This document shows positions 1-12,356 of a DNA stretch of 64,000 nt, in pieces. The notes under the pieces are model-generated. The model saw only the letters and a program-made list of their open reading frames with translations. It did no database searches and was not told where the DNA came from. Position 1 is the first letter of the stretch. Each line of letters starts with the position of its first letter. The position numbers were made by a program, and so were the translations under genes. Origin of the DNA: Phocoena phocoena (lineage: Eukaryota; Chordata; Mammalia; Artiodactyla; Phocoenidae); contig NW_027077440.1 in NCBI RefSeq assembly GCF_963924675.1, positions 2,032,501 to 2,096,500 of the forward strand, given 5' to 3'.

Positions 1-2561
1 CATGAACTGAATTACAAAACAGAACAGGGTCTCAAATTTAGAAAACCAACTAGTGCTTGCTTATGGGGAAATGTGCGTTGGGATGCTGCATAAAACCAGA
101 GACTGAAATTAGCACAGATAACTTTCCATAAGCCAAATATGTAATAGACAAGACTTACTCCTTGCTCAACGAAATGGACTCAACACCACATATTCAACGC
201 CTAGGAATATACCTGACTAGGAAGAATCTTAAAACCCAGGGATTTATATGTCTCCGTAAGAGACTCAAGCATGTGTACAGTGGCATAAACGCAGCAGTGA
301 AAATCCGATAAATCCCATTATCAAAATAAATTTCAAAAACAAAACACAAAGACAATGAAATAGAGAGCATTTCTTAAACAATTCACTCAGGGCATGTGAT
401 GAAACCGGGATTGACCACATCTACACCCACAGCTGGTTGAGACATAAGGCTGGACACTTCAGGCTGATAGCATTGGTGAGTTTTGGTGAGCAAATGCAGA
501 CCCTTTGAAGTCATACTGCATGGTACCCATTCCATGGGTCCCAACTCTCCAGGTTCAAGGGATTCTTCCTCCAGCTAAAACATGCATGGGAAACCCAGAG
601 TATCGTCCACCGTGTGATTGGGAAACGATTTAAAATGCCTCTCAGTTTTCGTATCCTGGTCCTCGGGTTCACCATTCCAGATGCTTTACTAACACTCTCC
701 CCGCTTGGAGAGTCAGTGCCTTTAACCTCCTGTTTGGCACAGCTTGCAGTTTCTGTGCAAGATGAACAGGAATAGGGAGAACCAATGAGAGACTAGCTGT
801 AGTTGTCTGCACGGGCAAATGTAATGCTCATTTCCCACCAGGAAGAGGAATTAACCAAAGGCTCAGCCTGCACTGCTGGAAAGAGATTAGTGCCTGAAGC
901 AATCCTGCGGTTTTGTGCCCAGCTCACAAGAAAGCGAGTTGAAGAAAGGAGCTCAGGGGCACTGTAATTCACAAACCTGCAGAGTTATAAATGACAGCTA
1001 TCCTCCAAAAATATTGAAGTAAGCCTGCAAAGGTGACTTGAAAGCAGGGCAGAAATTCAGGAAAACGATTGAAGGGTTAAACTGGAATTGCACTTAAAGA
1101 ATAGGAAAAGAGGCAGAACGTCGATAATGATGCACTTGTCCAAAAAGTGCGGATGCTTTTTTCCCTAAATATATTCAGGAAAAAACGCATACGCACTTTT
1201 TGGCCAACCAAGCAAGCTTGTAAATAAACCTGCACTACCATGAAGTCTCAGTGCCCCCCAGGGCGAAAGGGCCATTTAAAAAAATTGTAAAATCCAGAAA
1301 CGGAGGACACGCAATGGAAAACAGGGATCCTTATTATGCTGATGCATATGATGTAAATTGCCGACAGCCATTCTGGAGAAGTGTTATGTGTTTCCTGAAA
1401 CACGTAAGAAACAAAGCAACACAGCCTATGGCACTTCCACTTATGGTCCTACAGCTTAGGGAAATTAAAATCAAAAACACCCAGCCTCCTCTAAGGTGGG
1501 ACCTCTCTGTTCACAAGAACCTCGTTTACAGTACCAGGTAAATATCTCAGAAAGCAAACAATGGATAAAGAAGTTGTGGTACGTACGTACAATGGAATAT
1601 CACTCAGCAATGAAATGTGTGTCATCAGGCCCATAGCGGCATAGTGAGTGGATTCAGGTATGGTGATTCTACGTGAAATAAGTCACACATAAAAAGAAAC
1701 ATCATAAAATATCACTAATACACAGTATGTAAACTTGACTACACATGAACTGAATTACAAAACAGAACAGTCTCAAATTTAGAAAACCAACTTGTGCTTT
1801 CTTAGGGAGAAAGGTGCGTTGGAGTGCTGCATAAAACCAGAGACTGAAATTAGCACAGATACCGTTCCATAAGCCAAATATGTAATAGACAAGACCTAAT
1901 CCTTGCTCAGCGAAATGGACTCAACACCACATATTCAACGCCTAGGAATATACCTGACTAGGAATAATCTTAAAACCCGTGGATATTTATGTCTCCGTAA
2001 GAGAATCAAGAGTGTGTACAGCGGCATTAACGCAGCAGTGAAAATCCGATAAATCCCAGTGTCAAAAAGAAATTTCAAAAACAAAACACAATGACAGTGA
2101 AATAGAGAGCAATTCTTAAATAACTCACACAGGGCATGTGATGCAACCTGGTTTACCACATGTACACCCAGAGCTGGGTGAGAGATAAGGCTGGACCCTT
2201 TGGGCTGATAGCATTGGTGAGGTTCAGTGAGCAAATGCAGACCCTTTGATGTCATACTGCCTGGTACCCATTCCATGGTTCCCAACTCTCCAGGTTCAAA
2301 GGATTCTTCCTTCTGCTAAAATTTGCATGGGAAACCCAGAGTATGCTCCACCGTGTGACTGGGAAACCTTTTTACATGCATGTCTGTTTTCGTCCCCTGG
2401 TACTCAGGTTCACCATTCCAGACCCTTTACTTACACTCTCCCCATTTGGAGAGTCAGTGCCTTTAACCTCCTGTTTGGCACTGTTTGCAATTTCTGCGCA
2501 AGATGGACAGGAATACGGAGAACCAATGGGAGACTATCTGTAGGTGTGTGCATGGGCAAAT
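1..2561 (+). repeat. Diverged 1.75-kb cetacean-type satellite, left segment
   Basis: About one and a half monomers of the satellite that dominates the right part of the window, in the same orientation but with more substitutions. The central palindrome lies at 1136-1207 and has several mismatches in its left arm. The next palindrome start is 3563; after subtracting the intervening L1 insertion the spacing is about 1,757 bp, so the monomer length is preserved. The L1-derived half runs from about 1240 to 2075. Small reading frames here are not supported as genes. Confidence 0.9.
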
Positions 2562-3231
2562 ATTTTTTTTAACATCTTTATTGGGGTATAATTGCTTTAC
2601 AATGGTGTGTTAGTTTTTGCTTTATAACAAAGTGAATCAGCTATACATATACATATGCTCCCTGTGTCTTCCCTCTTGTGTCTCCCTCCCTCCCTCTCTC
2701 CCCCTTCCACCCCTCCAGGCTGTCCCAACGCCCTGAGCTAATATCCCTGTGCCTTGCGGCTGCTTCCCCCTTGCTATCTACCTTACTACATTTGTTAGTG
2801 TGTATATGTCCATGACTCTCTCTCGCCCTGTCAATACTCACCATTCCCCCTCCCCATATCCTCAATTCCGTTCTCCAGTAGGTCTGCGCCTCTATTCCTG
2901 TCTTATCCCTAGGTTTTTCATGACATTTTTTTCCTTTAAATTCCATATATATGTGTTAGTATACGCTATTTGTCTTTTTCTTTCTGACTTACTTCACTCT
3001 GTATGACAGACTCTAGGTCTATCCATCTCATTACAAATAACTCAGTTTCATTTCTTTTTAAGGCTGAGTAATATTCCATTGTGTATATGTGCCACATCTT
3101 CTTTATCCATTCGTCCGATGATGGGCGCTTAGGTTCTTTCCATCTCCGGGCTATTGTAAATAGAGCTGCAATGAACATTTTGGTACATGACTCTTTTTGA
3201 ATTTTGGTTTTCTCAGGGTATATGCCCAGTA
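2562..3231 (-). mobile_element. 5'-truncated LINE-1 fragment, antisense
   Basis: Read on the minus strand this is an L1 3' end. The C-terminal ORF2 region (about 3231-2966, frame containing WIKKMWHIYTMEYYSALK) is followed by a C/T-rich 3'UTR, read here as CT-rich plus-strand DNA at 2680-2720, and an A-tail seen as T8 at 2563-2570. It sits inside a satellite monomer. The flanks carry imperfect direct repeats of about 13 bp (2549-2561 and 3232-3244, differing at two positions), which look like an aged target-site duplication. Only the last ~670 bp are present, so it is a dead insertion. Confidence 0.85.
2966..3231 (-). pseudogene. L1 ORF2 C-terminal remnant
   Basis: This is the 3' end of an L1 ORF2 (endonuclease/reverse transcriptase polyprotein), downstream of both catalytic domains. 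The visible open part reads through the conserved stretch WIKKMWHIYTMEYYSALK and ends near 2966. There is no start codon of its own and no catalytic domain, so it is a truncated relic. It is useful as an internal standard: the same motif in degenerate form appears in every satellite monomer, which shows that half of the monomer is L1-derived. Confidence 0.75.
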
Positions 3232-3592
3232 TGCACGGGCAATTTTAACACTCATTTCCCAACAGGAAAAGGAATTAACCAAAGGCTCAGCATGCCGTGC
3301 TGGAACAAGATTAGGGCCTGAAGCAATCCTGCGGTTTTGTGGCCAGCTCACAAGAAAGCGAGTTGAGGAAAGGAGCTCAGGGGCACTGCCATTCACATAC
3401 CTGCAGACTTATAAATGACAGAAATCGTACAAAAATATATTGAATTAAGGCTGCGAAGAGGACTTGAAAGTGGGGCAGAATTGCTGGAATCCGATTTCAG
3501 GAGGTAGACGTGAATTGCTCTGAAAGCATAAGAGAAATGGCAGAACCTCGTCAATGAAGCACTTGGCCAAAAAGGGCATATGCATTTTTTCC
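3232..3592 (+). repeat. Satellite segment ending 6 bp short of the palindrome centre
   Basis: Continuation of the monomer interrupted by the L1. It ends abruptly inside the left arm of the palindrome (3563-3592), after the T-run and CC. The right arm is absent and the GC-rich satellite starts at once. The monomer's centre would have been at about 3598. Confidence 0.85.
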
Positions 3593-6500
3593 AGGGCCAT
3601 CATTCATGGGAGTAGGAGGCTCCCAGCATGCTCCAGTGGCCAACAGAGGGCCCACGTCACCAAGGCGATGTGAGCTAGCCAGGCAGGAGTGACCTGACAT
3701 CAGAGGGCCCACCTCACAGAATGGTAGGGAACCCAGCCAGGATCAGACTCTCCCCAGAGGGCCCACATCACCAAGGTGATGGGAACCAGGCAGGAGTGTC
3801 CTCACACCCGTGGGGCCACATCATCAAAAGTTGAGGTACCCAGCACATGTGGCCTCAAACCAGAGGACCCACATCACCATGGGTTTCGGAGTGAGGCAGG
3901 CAGGATTAACCTCACAACACATGTCCCATTGTATACAAAAGGTGTGGAAACCAGCAGTTGGATCTTCCTAGCAGGCGGCCCAGAGCACTGAGGCTATGAG
4001 ATCCAGGCCGGCATAAACTCACAACAGAGGGCCCTCATTGTGATTCTGTAAGCAACCCAGCCATTGTGACCTCAGAGCAGAAGGCCCACATCCCCATGGG
4101 GAAGGGAAACAAACAGGAGTGCCATCGCAAGAGTGGGCACACATGAAAAAATGTGGGGAGCCCAGCAATTAGTGCCTGATGCCAGAGGGCCCTCATCACC
4201 GAGGGGCGGTGGCTCCCAGCCAGCTCCGACTGTTACCAGAGGGGCGACGTCGCCAATGCGGAGTGCGACAACCAGGCAGGAGTGACCTCAGAGCAGAGGG
4301 TCAACCTCACAGAAGTGTGAAGAACCAAAGAGGATCAGATTCTCACCAGAGGGCCCACATCACCAAGGGAATGGGAACCAGGCAGGAGTGTCCTCACACT
4401 AGTGGGGCCACATCACCGAAAAGTGAGGGACCCAGCACACGTGGCCTCAAACCAGAGGACACACATCACAAGGGAGCTGGGATTGAGGCAGGCAGGAGGA
4501 GCCTCAAAACAGAGGGACCATAGAATTAAAGAGGTGAAGAATCCCGCAGTTGGAACCTCCCAGCAGGCGGCCAGGAGCAGCGAGACTATGGGATCCAGGC
4601 CGGAGCGATCTCACACCAGAGGGCCGTCATCATGAAACTGTGAGCAACCTAGGCATTGGGATCTCAGAGCAGAAGGCCCACATTCCCATGGGGTTGGGAA
4701 CCTGTCAGAAGTGTACTCGCACCACAGGGCACACATCAGAGAATTTAGGGAACCCAGGAGTTAGGGCCTGACGCCAGAGGGCACTCATTACCAAGGCGAA
4801 AAGTCTCCAATCAGGCACCAACACACAACTGAGGTCCCACGTCGCCAAGGTGACCTGTGACAGCCAGGTAGGAGTGACCTCACTGCAGAGGGCCTACCTC
4901 ACAGAAGGGTGAGGAACACAGCCAGGATAAGACTGTCACCAGAGGGCCCACATCACCAAGGTGATCAGAACCAGGCAGGAGAGTCTTCACACCAGTGTGG
5001 CCACATCATAGAAAGGTGAGGAACCCAGCACATGTGGCCTAAACCAGAAGACCCACATCTCCAAGGGGCTCGGAATGAGGCAGGCAGGAGTAGCCTCACA
5101 ACACAGGGCCCATAGAATAAAAAAGCTGAGGAATCCAGCAATGGGAACCTCCCAGCAGGCGGCCAAGAGCACCAAGTCTATGCGATTCAGGCCGCAGTAA
5201 ACTCACAGCAGAGGGTCCACATCATGAAACTGCGAGCAACCCAGCCATTTGGACCTCAGAGCAGAAGGTCCACATCCCCAAGGTGTTGGGAGCATGGCAG
5301 GAGTGTCCTCGCACCACTTAGCACATATCAGAAAATGTGGGTACCCAGCAGTTAGGGCCTGACGCCAGAGGGCCCTCATCACTGAGGGGAGGAGGCTCCC
5401 AGCATGTTCCAACTACCACAAGAGGGCCCACGTCGCCAAGGCGGGGTGTGCCAGCCAGGCAGGAGTGACCTCACAGCAGACGGCCCACCTCAAAGAAGTG
5501 TGAGGAACCCAACCAGGATCAGACTCTCACCAGAGGGCCCATATCACCAAGGGGACGGGAACCAGGCACGAGTGTCCTCACACCAGTGGGGCCACATCAC
5601 TAAAAGATGAGGAAACTGGCACATGTGGCCACAAACCAGAGGACCTACATCACCAAGGGGCTGGGAGTGACACAGGCAGGAGGAGCCTCCCAACACAGGG
5701 CCCAAAGAATAAAAAAGGTGAGGAACCCAGCAGTTGGAACTTCCCAGCAGGCGGCCCAGAGTACAGAGGCTATGGGATCTAGGAATGAGTGAACTAACAC
5801 CAGAGAGCTAACATCAGGAAACTGTGAGCAACCCAGTCGTTGGAACCTCAGAGCAGAAGGCCCATATCGCCATGGGGATGGGAACATTTCACGAGTGTCC
5901 TGGCATCACTGGGCTCACATCAGAAAACCTGGGGAGCCCAGCAGTTAGAGCCTGACGCCAGAGGGACCTCATCACCGAGGACAGGAGTCTCCAAAAGGAT
6001 CCAACTGCCACCAGAGGGCCGACGTCACCAAGGCAATGGGAGCAAGCCAGGCAGGAGTTACCTCAGAGCACAGGGCCCACCTCACAGAACGGTAAGGAAC
6101 CCAGCCAGGATCAGACTCTCACCAGAGGGGCCACATCACCAAGGGGCTGGGAAACAGGCACGAGTGTCCTCACACCATTGGGGCCACATCATCGAAAGGT
6201 GAGGGACCCAGCACACGTGGCCTCACACCAGAGGACACACATCACAACGGGGCTGGGATTGAGGCAGGCAGGAGGAGCCTCAAAACAGAGGGCCCATAGA
6301 ATAAAAAAGGTGAGGAATCCCGCAGTTGGAACCTCCCAGCAGGCGCCCAGGAGCAGCAAGCCTATGGGATCTAGGCCGGAATGAACGCACATCAGAGGGC
6401 CCTCATCATGAAACTGTGAGCACCCCAGGCGTTGGGACCTCAGAGCAGAAGGCCCAAATTCCCATGGGGTTGGGAACCTGACAGGAGTGTACTCGCACCA

Positions 6501-8951
6501 CAGGTCGCACATCTGCAAATTTTGGGAGCCCAGGAGTTAGGGTCTGACGCAAGAGGGCCCTCATTACCGAGGGACGGAGACTCGCAGCAGACACCAACTC
6601 CCAACTGAGGGCCCACGTCACCAAGGTGATGTGTGCCAGCCAGGCAGGAGTGACCTCACCGCAGAGGGCCTACCTCACAGAAGGGTGAGGAAACCAGCCA
6701 GGATAAGACTCTCACCAGAGGGCCCACATCACCAAGGGGATCGGAACCAGGCAGGAGGGTCCTCACACCAGTGTGGCCACATTATAGAAAGGTGAGGAAC
6801 CCAGAACATGTGGCCTAAAACAGGGGACCCACATCTCCAAGGGGCTAGGAGTGAGGCAAGCAGGAGTATCCTCACAAAACAGAGCCCACAGAATAAAAGT
6901 TGTGAGGAATCCAGCAGTTGGAACCGGCCAGTAGGCCGCCCAGAGCACAGAGTCTATGGGATCCAGGCCACAGCAAACTCACAGCAGAGGTCCCACATCA
7001 TGAAACTGTGAGCAACCCAGCGGATGGGACCTCAGAGCAGAAGGCCCACATCCCTATGGGGATGGGAACCTGACAGGAGTGTCCTCGGCCCACTTCCACG
7101 AATCAGAAAATGTGGGAACCCAGCAGTTAGGACCTGAGGCCAGAGGACCCTCATCACCGAGGGGAGGAGGCTCCCAGCAGGCTCCAACTGCCACCATAAG
7201 GCCGATGTCACCAAGGCAGGGTGTGCCAACCAGGCAGGAGTGACCTCAGAGCAGAAAGCCCACCTCACAGAAGTGTGAGGATCCCAACAAGGATCAGACT
7301 GACACCAGAGGGCCAACATCACCAAGGGAATGGGAACCAGGCAGGAGTGTCCTCACACCAGTGGGGCTACATCACCATAATTTGAGGGACCCAGCACACG
7401 TGGCCTCAAACCTGAGGACACACATCACCAAGGGGCTGGGAGTGAGGCAGGCCAGAGGATCCTCAAAACAGAGGGACCATAGAATAAAAAAGGTGAGGAA
7501 TCCCACAGTTGGAACCTCCGGCAGGCAGCCAGGAGCAGCGAGGCTATGGGATCTAGGCAGGAGTGAACTCACACCAGAGGGCCCTCATCATGAAACTGTG
7601 AGCAACACAGCCGTTGGGACCTCAGAGCAGAAGGCTCACATCCCCATGGGGATGGGAACCTGGCAGGAGTGTCCTTGCACCACTTAGCACGAATCAGAAA
7701 ATGTGGGAACCCAGCCGTTAGGGCCTGAGGCCAGAGGGCCCTCATCACCGAGGGGAGGAGGCTCCCAGCAGGCTCCAACTGCCACCATATGGCCGACGTT
7801 GCCAAGGCGGGGTGTGCCAGCCAGGCAGGAGTGACCTCAGAGCAGAGGGCCCACCTCACAGAAGGGTGAGGAACCTAACCAGGATCAGACTCTCACCAGA
7901 GGGCCAACATCACCAAGGTGATGGGAACCAGGCAAGACTGTCCTAACAGCAGTGGGGCCAACATCACCAAGGGAATGGGAACCAGGCAAGAGTGTCCTCA
8001 CACCAGTGTGGCCACATTATAGAAAGGTGAGGAACACAGCACATGTGGCCTCAAACAAGGGGACACACATCACGAAGGGGCTGGGAGTGAGGCATGCAGG
8101 AGGAGACGCACAACCGAGGGCCCATAGAATAAAAAAGGTGAGGAATCGAGAAGTTGGAAACTCCAAGCTGGAGGCCCAGAGCACTGACACTATGGGATAC
8201 AGGCCAGAGTGAACACACAGCAAAGGGCCCACATCATGAAACTGTGAGCAACCCAGCAGTTGGGACCACAGAACAGAAGTCCCACATGCCCATGGGGATG
8301 GGAACCTGGCAGGAGTGACTCGCACCACTGGGCACACATCAGAAAATGTGTGGAGCCCAGCACTTAGGGCCTGACACCAGAAGGCCCTCATCACTGAGGG
8401 GAGGAGGCCCCAGCACGCTCCAACTGCCACCAGAGGGTCCACGTCGCCAAGGCGACGTGCGCCAGCCAGGCAGGATTGACCTCACAGCAGAGGGCCCACA
8501 TCATGAAAGTGTGAGCAACTCAGCCGTTAGGACCTCAGAACAGAAGGCCCACACGCTCATGAGGATGGGAACCTGGCAGGAGTGCCCTCGTACCACTTAG
8601 CACGTATCAGAAAATGTGGGAACCCCGCCATTAGGGTCTGACGCCAGAGGGCCTCATCACCGCGGGAAGGAGGCTCCCAGCAGGCTCCAACTGCCACCAG
8701 GGTGCCGAAGTCAACAAGGCGGGTTGTGCCAGCCAGGCAGGAGTGACCTCAGAGAAGAGGGCTCACCTCACGGATGTGTGAGGAACCCAACCAGGATCAG
8801 AGTCTCACCAGGGGCCCACATCACCAAGGGGATGGGAACCAGGCAGGAGTGTCCACACACCAGTGGGGCCACATCATCAAAAGATGAGGAACCCATCACA
8901 TATGGCCTCAAACCTGAGGACATACATCACCATGTGGCTGGGAGTGAGGCA
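3593..8951 (+). repeat. GC-rich satellite: 53-bp subunits in an 11-mer, 592-bp higher-order repeat
   Basis: Subunits of 52-57 bp follow a pattern like AGAGGGCCCACATCACCAAG, then a GGGAACC-AGGCAGGAGTG core, then a CCTCACACC-like end. From one GATCAG anchor to the next I count 11 subunits summing to 592 bp. The anchor (GATCAG or GATAAG) recurs at 3741, 4333, 4926, 5517, 6109, 6702, 7292, 7883 and 8795. Spacings are 590-593 bp except the last, which is 912 bp. About nine higher-order copies are present. Both junctions are with the 1.75-kb satellite. The length is not the 422 bp I associate with the cetacean 'heavy' satellite, so I do not equate them. Reading frames within it on both strands are repeat by-products. 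Confidence 0.9.
7883..8794 (+). repeat. Expanded higher-order copy (912 bp) in the GC-rich satellite
   Basis: This copy is about 320 bp longer than its neighbours, close to six extra 53-bp subunits. The subunit run beginning near 8215 (hospitable to the phrase 'cccacatcatgaaactgtgag') recurs near 8486, and a shorter internal duplication lies near 7940-7990. The pattern is that of unequal exchange between out-of-register subunits. Confidence 0.75.
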
Positions 8952-10072
8952 GGTATCTGGAGGGGCACATTTAACTCTAATTTCCCACCAGGAAGAGGAA
9001 TTAACCAAAGGCTCAGAGTGCCGTGCCGGACCCTGATTATGGCCTGAAGCAAACCTGCAGTTTTGTGGCCAGCTTACAAGGAAGCGAGTTAAGAAAGGAG
9101 CTCAGGGGCACTGTAATTCACAAACCTGCAGAGATAAATGACAGCTATTGGCAAAAATATATCGAAGTAAGTCTGCAAAGAGGACTTGAAAACGAGGCAG
9201 AATTGCAGGAATCATATTTCAAGAGGTAGATTGGAATTGCATTTAAAGCATATGAAAAGCGGCAGATCTTTGACTGTGATGCACATGGACAAAAAGTGCG
9301 TATACATTTTTCCTGAATATATTCAGGAAAAAACGCATATGAACATTTTGGCCAACCAAGCACTCCAGCAATGGAAATCCACACTACAATGAAGTCACAT
9401 TTCCCATTCGTCAAAAAGGCCATCTGAATAAAGTGTAAAAACCAGAAACACAGGACAGGCCATGGAGAACAGGGAGCCGTGTTATGCTGATGGGTGGGAT
9501 GTAAATTGCCAACAGACACTCTGGAGATGTTCATGGTGTATCCTGAAACATCTAAAAAACAAAGCTACAGAGCCTAGGGCACTTCCACTTTTGGCCCTAT
9601 AGCTTAGGAAAATTAAAATCAACAAGACACAGCCAACACAAAATTTAGGGCTGCTGTGTTTACAAGAACCTCGAGTCCAGTACAAATTAAATATCCCAGA
9701 AAGAAAAAAATGGATAAAGAAGTTGTGCTACTTACGTACAACGGAATATCACTCAGCAGTGAAATCAATGTCATCAGGCCTGTAGCAGCAAATTGAGTGG
9801 ATTTAATTATGATGATTCTAAGAGAAATATGTCACACAAAGAAAGATAATTATCATAAGATATCACTAATAGAGGGAGTGTAAACTTGGCTACACATAAA
9901 CTGAATTACAAAACCGAACAGAGTCTCACATTTAGATAAAAACCTTATGCTTGCTTAAGGGGAAAGTTGAGTTGGGCTGCTGTATAAAAACAGATTGAAA
10001 TTAGCACACATACCATTCCATAAGCCAAATACGTAATAAACAAGACCTACTCTTTGCTCAACGAAATAGACT
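8952..10072 (+). repeat. Diverged satellite between the GC-rich block and an L1 insertion
   Basis: Satellite resumes at about 8952, which in monomer coordinates is some 370 bp upstream of the palindrome centre, that is, upstream of where it left off at 3592. The palindrome is at 9284-9355 and imperfect. The L1-derived half follows, and the segment ends at about 10072 within sequence equivalent to the end of the L1 3'UTR part, where a younger L1 begins. Confidence 0.85.
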
Positions 10073-10811
10073 CATCCATGGTGTATCACCTCACACCTAT
10101 TAGAATGGGCATCATCAGAAAATCTACAAACAACAAATGCTGGAAACGGTGTGGAGATAAGGAATCCTCTTCCACTATTGTTGGGAACGTAAATTGATAC
10201 AGTCACTGTGGAGAACATTATGGAGTTTCTTATAAAACTAAGAATAGAATTACCATATGATACAGCAATCCCTCTACTGGGCATATACCCAGACAAAACC
10301 ATAAATCAAAAAGAGACATTCACCACAATGTTCATTGCATCACTATTTACACTATCCAGGAAATGGAAGCAACCTAAATGCCCACAGACAGACGAATGCA
10401 TAAAGATGTGGTACATATATAAAATGGAATATTACTAAGCCATAAAAAGGAATGAAATTGGGACATTTGTAGAGACGTTGATGGATCTAGAGACTGTCAT
10501 ACAGAGTGAAGTAAGTCAGAAAGAGAAAAACAAATCTTGTATATTAATGCATATATGTGGAACCTTGAAAAATTGTACAGATGAACCGTTTTGCAAGGCA
10601 GAAATAGAGCAATACATGTATACAACAAACGTATGGACAACAAGGGGGGAAAGCTGTTGGGGATGGTGGTGGGAGGAGTTGAGATATTGGGATTGGTATG
10701 TATACATTTATATGTATAAAGTAGATAACCAAAAACAACCTGCTGTATAAAAATATAAAATTAAATTCAAAATAAAAAAATAAAATTAAAAAAAGTAAAA
10801 CAGAAAAAATA
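10073..10811 (+). mobile_element. 5'-truncated LINE-1 3' end, sense
   Basis: Typical mammalian L1 3' end. It starts in the ORF2 C-terminal part (about 10073-10560, including an ELPYDTAIPLLGIYP stretch at about 10245-10290 and a WYIYKMEYY-like stretch near 10410-10436). A short 3'UTR with a G-rich segment (about 10645-10690) follows, then an A-rich tail with TAAAATT interruptions (about 10745-10811). Stops interrupt the coding part, so it is dead. It interrupts satellite on the left. The right flank is non-satellite, so it may mark or post-date the boundary. Confidence 0.85.
10208..10560 (+). pseudogene. L1 ORF2 C-terminal remnant with in-frame stops
   Basis: This is the C-terminal tail of L1 ORF2, without endonuclease or RT domains. 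The frame from 10208 is open to 10438, where a stop falls within the motif that normally continues as EYYSAIK; the same frame resumes at about 10478. It aligns by eye, motif by motif, with the 107-residue frame found in most satellite monomers (FLK, then a P-rich middle, then W/CIK-WxxxxMEYY). This supports an L1 origin of that part of the satellite. Confidence 0.7.
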
Positions 10812-12124
10812 TTCTTCCCTTCACATACATGTATTTATATGAATAAATTATTTCCATGCTTATATCTGTAAATACACAAAAGAGGAATAAAATCTACCTT
10901 GAACCAAAAACGAAAAAAAGATAAAAAAGAACAGAACCCACCAGTTACACAGAGGAAAACCGTTTCAGGGCACTTGCTCCAATTGCAAACAATTCTGAAG
11001 TTGGTCAGTGGTGGGGAATCATCTCCCATTCAGCCAGCATGCTCCTTGCAACAAGCGTCCTCACTGCAAAGCTGGGGGACCGTGCCGAGGTATCTGTGAT
11101 TAAACGTGGGCCGAGCCCCAGGCCAGCTGCTGCTGAAATGTTTCCACCCTTCCAAGGCTAAACACCTGAATATGTACAAGGACTTGAAAACCTAGAGGAA
11201 GGGCCATGGAGCCACATGAGGGACAGCATGCCAGCCGACTTGGTGCCTGCAGGCCAGCCAGGATGGTCCTGGCCCTGGGTGCTCTTCTGGAAGCTCTCCA
11301 TTTCCCTGCCTGAGATACCCCTGTTGTCCCGGCCCCCACTGCTTTCTTCCTTCCTCACCTGTGCCCAGGGAGAAATTCCAGCGGCAGGTGTGGGTGACAC
11401 ATCCTCTTCTTTAGCAGGTAGCATCTTGGCAACTGCTGCAGAAAGTCCAGCAGAGCCCCACTCACACTGGGACACCCACAAAGCCGTGGCCTCTCACTCC
11501 CTCCCACCAGCCCAGCCCCGAGACTGCTGACAGGGCAGAGAAAATGGCGTCAGGCACAGCTGCAGGGGCTCTTGCTGCCTGGAGCGGTGTTTATATTGAT
11601 CTCAACCCAGGCACACCTGGGGAGGGCTGGCCTGCACGGTCAGGCTTCCCAAGCCAGCCAATAATCACCCCTCAGGGGCTCACAGTTGCTGAAAATGGAA
11701 CTTGCTGAATTGGCCAGGTCCAAGAAACAGGTGTGGGCTCCTGAGAGTCAGGATAGACAAGGGGCTGCAGCTCTGGCTTGTTTTCTAATTATATTATCTG
11801 GCCCATGAGTGGGAGACAACTTCAAGAAAACCCTCTCCTAATGAGAGGAACCCAGGAGTCAGGGAGTGGAGGGGTGGGTCGTGGTTGGAGACAGAGGCCT
11901 GGTGCCCCGGGTGCAGTGGAAGTCTCTGGAAGACCAGGTGGAGGAGGCCGCACAGAGTGATGCCCAGGGTCACAGACCTGTCAGAGCTGCTGTTTGTTAG
12001 TTCAAGTCCTGCTCTGAGGTGCTCTGTGTCAGATCTGAGCGACAGGTGAGCTGGGAGTGCTCTGCAATGAGGGCTATGTGCACGGTTCCTGTGTGCCCAG
12101 CCCTGCCAAGGTACCTGCAAGGGT
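10812..12124. other. Unassigned non-satellite sequence
   Basis: AT-rich to about 11030, then GC-richer. I see no convincing gene. Open frames on both strands (for example 11158-11481 minus and 11216-11530 plus) overlap each other, lack recognisable domains, and look like chance frames in GC-rich DNA. Part of it (about 11100-12120) could be old unique genomic sequence captured beside the satellite. I cannot identify it further by reading. Confidence 0.5.
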
Positions 12125-12320
12125 AGCTCTGTATCCTGGGAGGGGCCTGACCATGGGAGCCCCATGGACTGCAGAGGGCCTGCCCAGGGAATCCCATATC
12201 CTGGGAGGGGCCTGAACATGAGAGCCCCGTGGGCTGGGGTGGGGGTAGGGTACCTGCCCAGGTGAGCTCCATATCCTGGGATTGGCCTGACCTCGAGAGC
12301 CCCATGGGCTGCTGGAGTCC
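12125..12320 (+). repeat. Three-copy minisatellite, ~66-74 bp unit
   Basis: Three diverged tandem copies start at 12125, 12191 and 12265. Each has a core reading TATCCTGGGAGGGGCCTGA followed by an AGAGCCCCATGGGCTG-like segment. The spacer between the second and third copies is longer and G-rich. There is no evidence of function. Confidence 0.75.
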
Positions 12321-12356
12321 TGGTAAAGGATGTCAGGACAGTCAGTGAAGCCACTG

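Noticed and set aside
4179..4523. Many open frames on both strands of the GC-rich satellite (for example 4179, 5840, 8616)
   Set aside because: The 592-bp period is not a multiple of three, so frames do not stay in register, and both strands are equally open. By-product of a stop-poor repeat.
3593..8951. GC-rich block as the cetacean heavy satellite
   Set aside because: The heavy satellite is known to me as a 422-bp repeat. Here the period is 592 bp, with 53-bp subunits.
11158..11530. Possible exon or processed gene in the GC-rich part of the island
   Set aside because: Overlapping frames on both strands, no recognisable domain, and no clear splice or poly(A) structure.
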